64,000 bases of DNA from Streptomyces flavofungini (GTDB taxonomy: Bacteria > Actinomycetota > Actinomycetes > Streptomycetales > Streptomycetaceae), in contig NZ_BMVR01000001.1 of NCBI RefSeq assembly GCF_014650815.1, forward strand, positions 558,001-622,000. The letters are read 5' to 3'. The notes under the pieces were generated by a model. It made no database searches and was not told where the DNA came from. It saw only the letters and a list, made by a program, of their open reading frames with translations. Position 1 is the stretch's first letter. Each line of letters starts with the position of its first letter. Below are positions 60,932-64,000 of this stretch, one piece after another. The position numbers were made by a program, and so were the translations under genes.

Positions 60932-62231
60932 CCTCCGCGACGCGCGGCCGACAGCCTCGAAGACGCCGACGGCGGCCCGGCCGACGTACGACTTCATCGG
61001 CATCGGCCTCGGCCCCTTCAACCTCGGCCTAGCCTGCCTCACCGAGCCCCTGGACGATCTGAACGGCCTGTTCCTGGAGTCCAAGCCGGACTTCGAGTGG
61101 CACTCCGGCATGTTCCTGGACGGCGCCCACCTGCAGACGCCGTTCATGTCGGACCTGGTGACGCTCGCCGATCCGACCTCCCCGTACTCCTTCCTGAACT
61201 TCCTGAAGGAATCGGGGCGGCTGTACTCCTTCTACATCCGCGAGAACTTCTATCCGCTGCGCCGGGAGTACAACGACTACTGCCGCTGGGCCGCCGGGAA
61301 ACTCTCGTCCGTCCGCTTCGGCACGACGGTGACACGGGTGACGTACGACAACGGCCTGTACTTCATCACCACCGGCTCCGGCGACACCTTCCGCGCCCGC
61401 CACCTCGTCCTCGGCACCGGCACCCCGCCGCACATCCCGGAGGCGTGCCGGGGCCTCGGCGGCGACTTCCTGCACAACTCCCGCTACCTGGAGCACAAGG
61501 AGGAGCTGCAGAAGAAGAACTCGCTGACCATCGTGGGCAGCGGCCAGAGCGCCGCCGAGATCTACTACGACCTGCTCGCCGACATGGACACCCACGGCTA
61601 CCGCCTCAACTGGGTGACCCGCTCGCCGCGCTTCTTCCCGCTGGAGTACACGAAACTGACCCTGGAGATGACCTCTCCGGAGTACATCGACTACTTCCAC
61701 GCACTGCCCGAGGACACCCGCTACCGCCTGGAGAGCGAGCAGAGGAGTCTCTTCAAGGGCATCGACGGCGAGCTGATCGACGCCATCTTCGATCTGCTGT
61801 ACCAGAAGAACCTGGACGGGCCCGTGCCGACGCGGCTGGTCACCAACGCGAGCCTGCGGAAAGCCCGTTACACCCATGGCGTCTACACCCTCGGCCTGCG
61901 TCAGGAGGAGCAGGGCAAGGACTTCGAGGTGACGACGGAGGGTCTGATCCTCGCCACCGGCTACCGGTACGCCGTCCCCGCGTTCCTGGAGCCGCTGCGC
62001 GCGCACCTGCGCTTCGACGGGCACGGCCGTTTCGACGTGGCCCGCAACTACTCCGTCGACGACAGCGGGCGCGGCGTCTTCCTCCAGAACGCCGCCGTCC
62101 ACACCCACTCCATGACCAGCCCCGACCTGGGCATGGGCCCGTACCGCAACGCGTACATCATCCGCGAGCTGCTCGGCCGCGAGGTCTACCCGGTCGAGAA
62201 GTCCATCGCCTTCCAGGAGTTCGCCGTATGA
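60915..62231 (+). CDS. desB: cadaverine N-hydroxylase DesB
   Basis: 438 residues, FAD/NADPH-dependent N-hydroxylase (IucD/lysine-6-monooxygenase family) making N-hydroxycadaverine. FAD site [16 protein letters not shown] near residue 27; NADPH site [17 protein letters not shown] near 210; [20 protein letters not shown] and [20 protein letters not shown] are family features. The start is TTG 60915, inside the desA reading frame, preceded by GGGAGAG; the next in-frame ATG is far downstream in conserved sequence. Overlaps desA by 17 bases and desC by 4. Confidence 0.95.
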   Translation: MTAPADLRDARPTASKTPTAARPTYDFIGIGLGPFNLGLACLTEPLDDLNGLFLESKPDFEWHSGMFLDGAHLQTPFMSDLVTLADPTSPYSFLNFLKESGRLYSFYIRENFYPLRREYNDYCRWAAGKLSSVRFGTTVTRVTYDNGLYFITTGSGDTFRARHLVLGTGTPPHIPEACRGLGGDFLHNSRYLEHKEELQKKNSLTIVGSGQSAAEIYYDLLADMDTHGYRLNWVTRSPRFFPLEYTKLTLEMTSPEYIDYFHALPEDTRYRLESEQRSLFKGIDGELIDAIFDLLYQKNLDGPVPTRLVTNASLRKARYTHGVYTLGLRQEEQGKDFEVTTEGLILATGYRYAVPAFLEPLRAHLRFDGHGRFDVARNYSVDDSGRGVFLQNAAVHTHSMTSPDLGMGPYRNAYIIRELLGREVYPVEKSIAFQEFAV

Positions 62232-62875
62232 GCTGGATGAGAGGGACGGGCCGGACGAGCGGCGTGAGCGGGATGAGGCGCACGCCGAGCAGGGACCGCG
62301 GCGTCGGCACCCTCGCCATGCGCCCCCTCGACCCGTTCGAAGACACCGAGCTGGTCCACTCCTGGGTCACCCACCCCAAGTCGGCCTTCTGGCTGCTCCA
62401 GGACGCCCGGCTGCAGGACATCGAGCGCGAGTACATGGCCATCGCCGCCTCCGAGCACCACGACGCGTTCGTGGGCCTGCACGACGGGGAGCCCGCGTTC
62501 CTGATGGAGCGCTACGACCCCCGGTACATCGAGCTGGTCGGCCTGTACGAGCCCGAGCCCGGCGACGTCGGCATGCACTTCCTGGTCGCCCCCACCGACC
62601 GGCCGGTGCACGGCTTCACCCGCGCCGTCATCGCCACGGTGATGGAGCACCTGTTCGCCGACCCGCGCACCCATCGCGTCGTCGTCGAGCCCGACGTCAC
62701 CAACACGGCCGTGCACCGCCTCAACGAGGAGGTCGGCTTCGTGCCGGAGCGCGAGATCGACAAGCCGGAGAAGCGGGCACTGCTCAGCTTCTGCACCCGC
62801 GAGAGTTACGACGCGGCCGTGGTGCGCCACGCCGTGGCGACACGCCCCACCGCAGTTTCTGGAGCACGGACATGA
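62228..62875 (+). CDS. desC: N-acyltransferase DesC
   Basis: 215 residues, GNAT-related IucB/AlcB-type acyltransferase that acylates N-hydroxycadaverine with succinyl- (or acetyl-) CoA. Core: [101 protein letters not shown] 62228 overlaps the desB stop; the first ~28 residues are low-complexity, so a later start (ATG ~62318, [11 protein letters not shown]) is possible. ATGA overlap with desD. Confidence 0.93.
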   Translation: MSWMRGTGRTSGVSGMRRTPSRDRGVGTLAMRPLDPFEDTELVHSWVTHPKSAFWLLQDARLQDIEREYMAIAASEHHDAFVGLHDGEPAFLMERYDPRYIELVGLYEPEPGDVGMHFLVAPTDRPVHGFTRAVIATVMEHLFADPRTHRVVVEPDVTNTAVHRLNEEVGFVPEREIDKPEKRALLSFCTRESYDAAVVRHAVATRPTAVSGART

Positions 62876-64000
62876 CCCTGACCCCCGCCGCACCCCTGTC
62901 CCCCGCCGCCCCCCGGACGCCGCTGTCGGCCCTGTCCCCGCAGGCCCGGGCCGTGGACCATCTGAACCCGGAGCGCTGGGCCGAGGCCAACCGGCTCCTC
63001 ATCCGCAAAGCCCTCGCCGAGTTCGCGCACGAGCGCCTCCTCACGCCGGAGGACCTGGGCGCGGGCCGGTACGTCGTCCGCAGCGACGACGGTCTGACCC
63101 GCTACCGCTTCGCCGCGCGCGTCTTCGCCCTCGACCACTGGGCCGTCGACGCCGCGTCCCTCACCCGGCACCGCGACGGCGTCGAACTCCCCCTGAACGC
63201 ACTGGAGTTCTTCACCGAGCTGCGCGGCACCCTCGGCCTGAGCGAGAAGGTCCTGCCGGTGTACCTGGAGGAGATCTCCTCCACCCTCTCCGGCACCTGC
63301 TTCAAACTCGCCAAGCCCCACGTCTCCGCCGCCGACCTGGTCACCGCCGGTTTCCAGGAGATCGAGACCGGCATGACCGAGGGCCACCCCTGCTTCGTCG
63401 CGAACAACGGCCGGCTCGGCTTCGGCGTGCACGAGTACCTGTCGTACGCCCCCGAGACCGCGAGCCCCGTCCGGCTCATCTGGCTGGCCGCGCGCCGCGA
63501 CCGGGCCGCGTTCACCGCGGGCGAGGGCCTGGAGTACGAGTCGTTCCTCCGCGCCGAGCTGGGCAGGGAGACCCTGGACCGGTTCGACGCCGTGCTGCGC
63601 GCCCAGGACCTCGACCCGGCCGACTACCTCCTCATCCCCGCCCACCCCTGGCAGTGGTGGAACAAGCTGTCCGTGACCTTCGCCGCCGAGATCGCCGACC
63701 GGCGCCTGGTGTGCCTGGGCGAGGGCGACGACGAGTATCTGGCCCAGCAGTCGATCCGGACGTTCTTCAACGCCTCCGCCCCGGCCAAGCACTATGTGAA
63801 GACGGCCCTTTCCGTCATCAACATGGGCTTCATGCGCGGCCTCTCGGCGGCGTACATGAAGGCGACCCCGGCCATCAACGACTGGCTCCACGGCCTCGTC
63901 GCCTCCGACGAGGTCCTGCGCTCCACCGGCCTCGGCATCATCCGCGAGCGCGCCGCCGTCGGCTACCGGCACCTGGAGTACGAAGCCGCCACCGACCGCT
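62872..64000 (+). CDS. desD: desferrioxamine NIS synthetase DesD, partial (cut at window end)
   Basis: 376 residues visible of an IucA/IucC-family NTP-dependent synthetase (about 595 expected) that oligomerises and cyclises hydroxy-succinyl-cadaverine units to desferrioxamine. Family motifs: TGFQEIETGMTEGHPCFVAN (the GHP motif), LIPAHPWQWWNKLSV and QQSIRTFFNASAPAKHYVKT AL (split motif with the ATP-binding Arg/Thr region). ATG 62872 overlaps the desC stop (ATGA). The C-terminal FhuF-like domain is beyond the window. Confidence 0.95.
   Translation, partial: MTLTPAAPLSPAAPRTPLSALSPQARAVDHLNPERWAEANRLLIRKALAEFAHERLLTPEDLGAGRYVVRSDDGLTRYRFAARVFALDHWAVDAASLTRHRDGVELPLNALEFFTELRGTLGLSEKVLPVYLEEISSTLSGTCFKLAKPHVSAADLVTAGFQEIETGMTEGHPCFVANNGRLGFGVHEYLSYAPETASPVRLIWLAARRDRAAFTAGEGLEYESFLRAELGRETLDRFDAVLRAQDLDPADYLLIPAHPWQWWNKLSVTFAAEIADRRLVCLGEGDDEYLAQQSIRTFFNASAPAKHYVKTALSVINMGFMRGLSAAYMKATPAINDWLHGLVASDEVLRSTGLGIIRERAAVGYRHLEYEAATDR

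Noticed and set aside
1..64000. tRNA, rRNA, transposase, integrase or phage genes
   Set aside because: None recognised on either strand by reading; a covariance-model scan (tRNAscan-SE, Infernal) would be needed to be sure for RNAs.

Overview
The window is a high-GC actinobacterial chromosome segment and almost certainly comes from a Streptomyces. Support comes from the extreme third-position GC bias, many GTG starts, dense short intergenic regions, 4-bp ATGA/GTGA operon overlaps, and a gene order (copZ/copA, citA, leucine/acyl-CoA carboxylase cluster, desferrioxamine desE-desABCD) that, from memory and unchecked, follows the SCO2730-SCO2785 core region of S. coelicolor. No tRNA, rRNA, CRISPR array, integrase or transposase was recognised, so it reads as core chromosome and not as an island.

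Layout. 1-1.6 kb: divergent iolC (cut by the window edge) and an iolE-like gene. 1.8-6.5 kb: an AraC regulator, a tiny HTH protein, the copper module copZ-copA under a CsoR-type operator, then a gene-free stretch with hairpins and a strong terminator (candidate small RNA). 6.7-10.5 kb: citA and recD2, with near-identical nested palindromes at 6.55 and 10.55 kb. 10.8-16.8 kb: a ribose operon rbsR-A-(CB fusion)-K-D. 17-18.7 kb: a DUF937 protein and an ArsR-type regulator/membrane-protein pair with palindromic operators. 18.7-23.1 kb: an uncharacterised catabolic operon (oxidoreductase, DUF993, TIM-barrel isomerase) with a divergent LacI regulator. 23.1-33.4 kb: small unknowns, a Nudix remnant, a secreted beta-propeller, a MarR-GNAT fusion, another isomerase, an EamA-MerR pair with a divergent LysR, a GH3 glycosidase and a lipoprotein. 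33.5-40.6 kb: an S37 peptidase, a secreted protein, a fused full-length ABC exporter and a beta-lactamase-fold hydrolase. 40.7-47.1 kb: a likely guanidino-compound/arginine module (ThDP decarboxylase, ureohydrolase, Na+ symporter, PucR). 47.3-51.2 kb: a phosphatase-annotated protein, a CDF transporter, tesB and an acyl-CoA dehydrogenase. 51.4-58 kb: a TetR regulator divergent from accD1-accA1-hmgL-acdH (leucine/branched-chain breakdown to HMG-CoA, acetyl-CoA and acetoacetate). 58-64 kb: the desferrioxamine locus desE and desA-B-C-D (desD cut by the edge), each transcription unit carrying an iron box.

The theme is carbon and metal homeostasis: four sugar/polyol units with dedicated regulators feed central metabolism (citA), the acyl-CoA genes recycle branched-chain skeletons, and copper (CsoR) and iron (DmdR/IdeR) signals govern the metal genes. 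The most striking non-gene features are dispersed palindromic intergenic repeats, one of which sits in frame inside the accA1 coding sequence, and a candidate small RNA between copA and citA.
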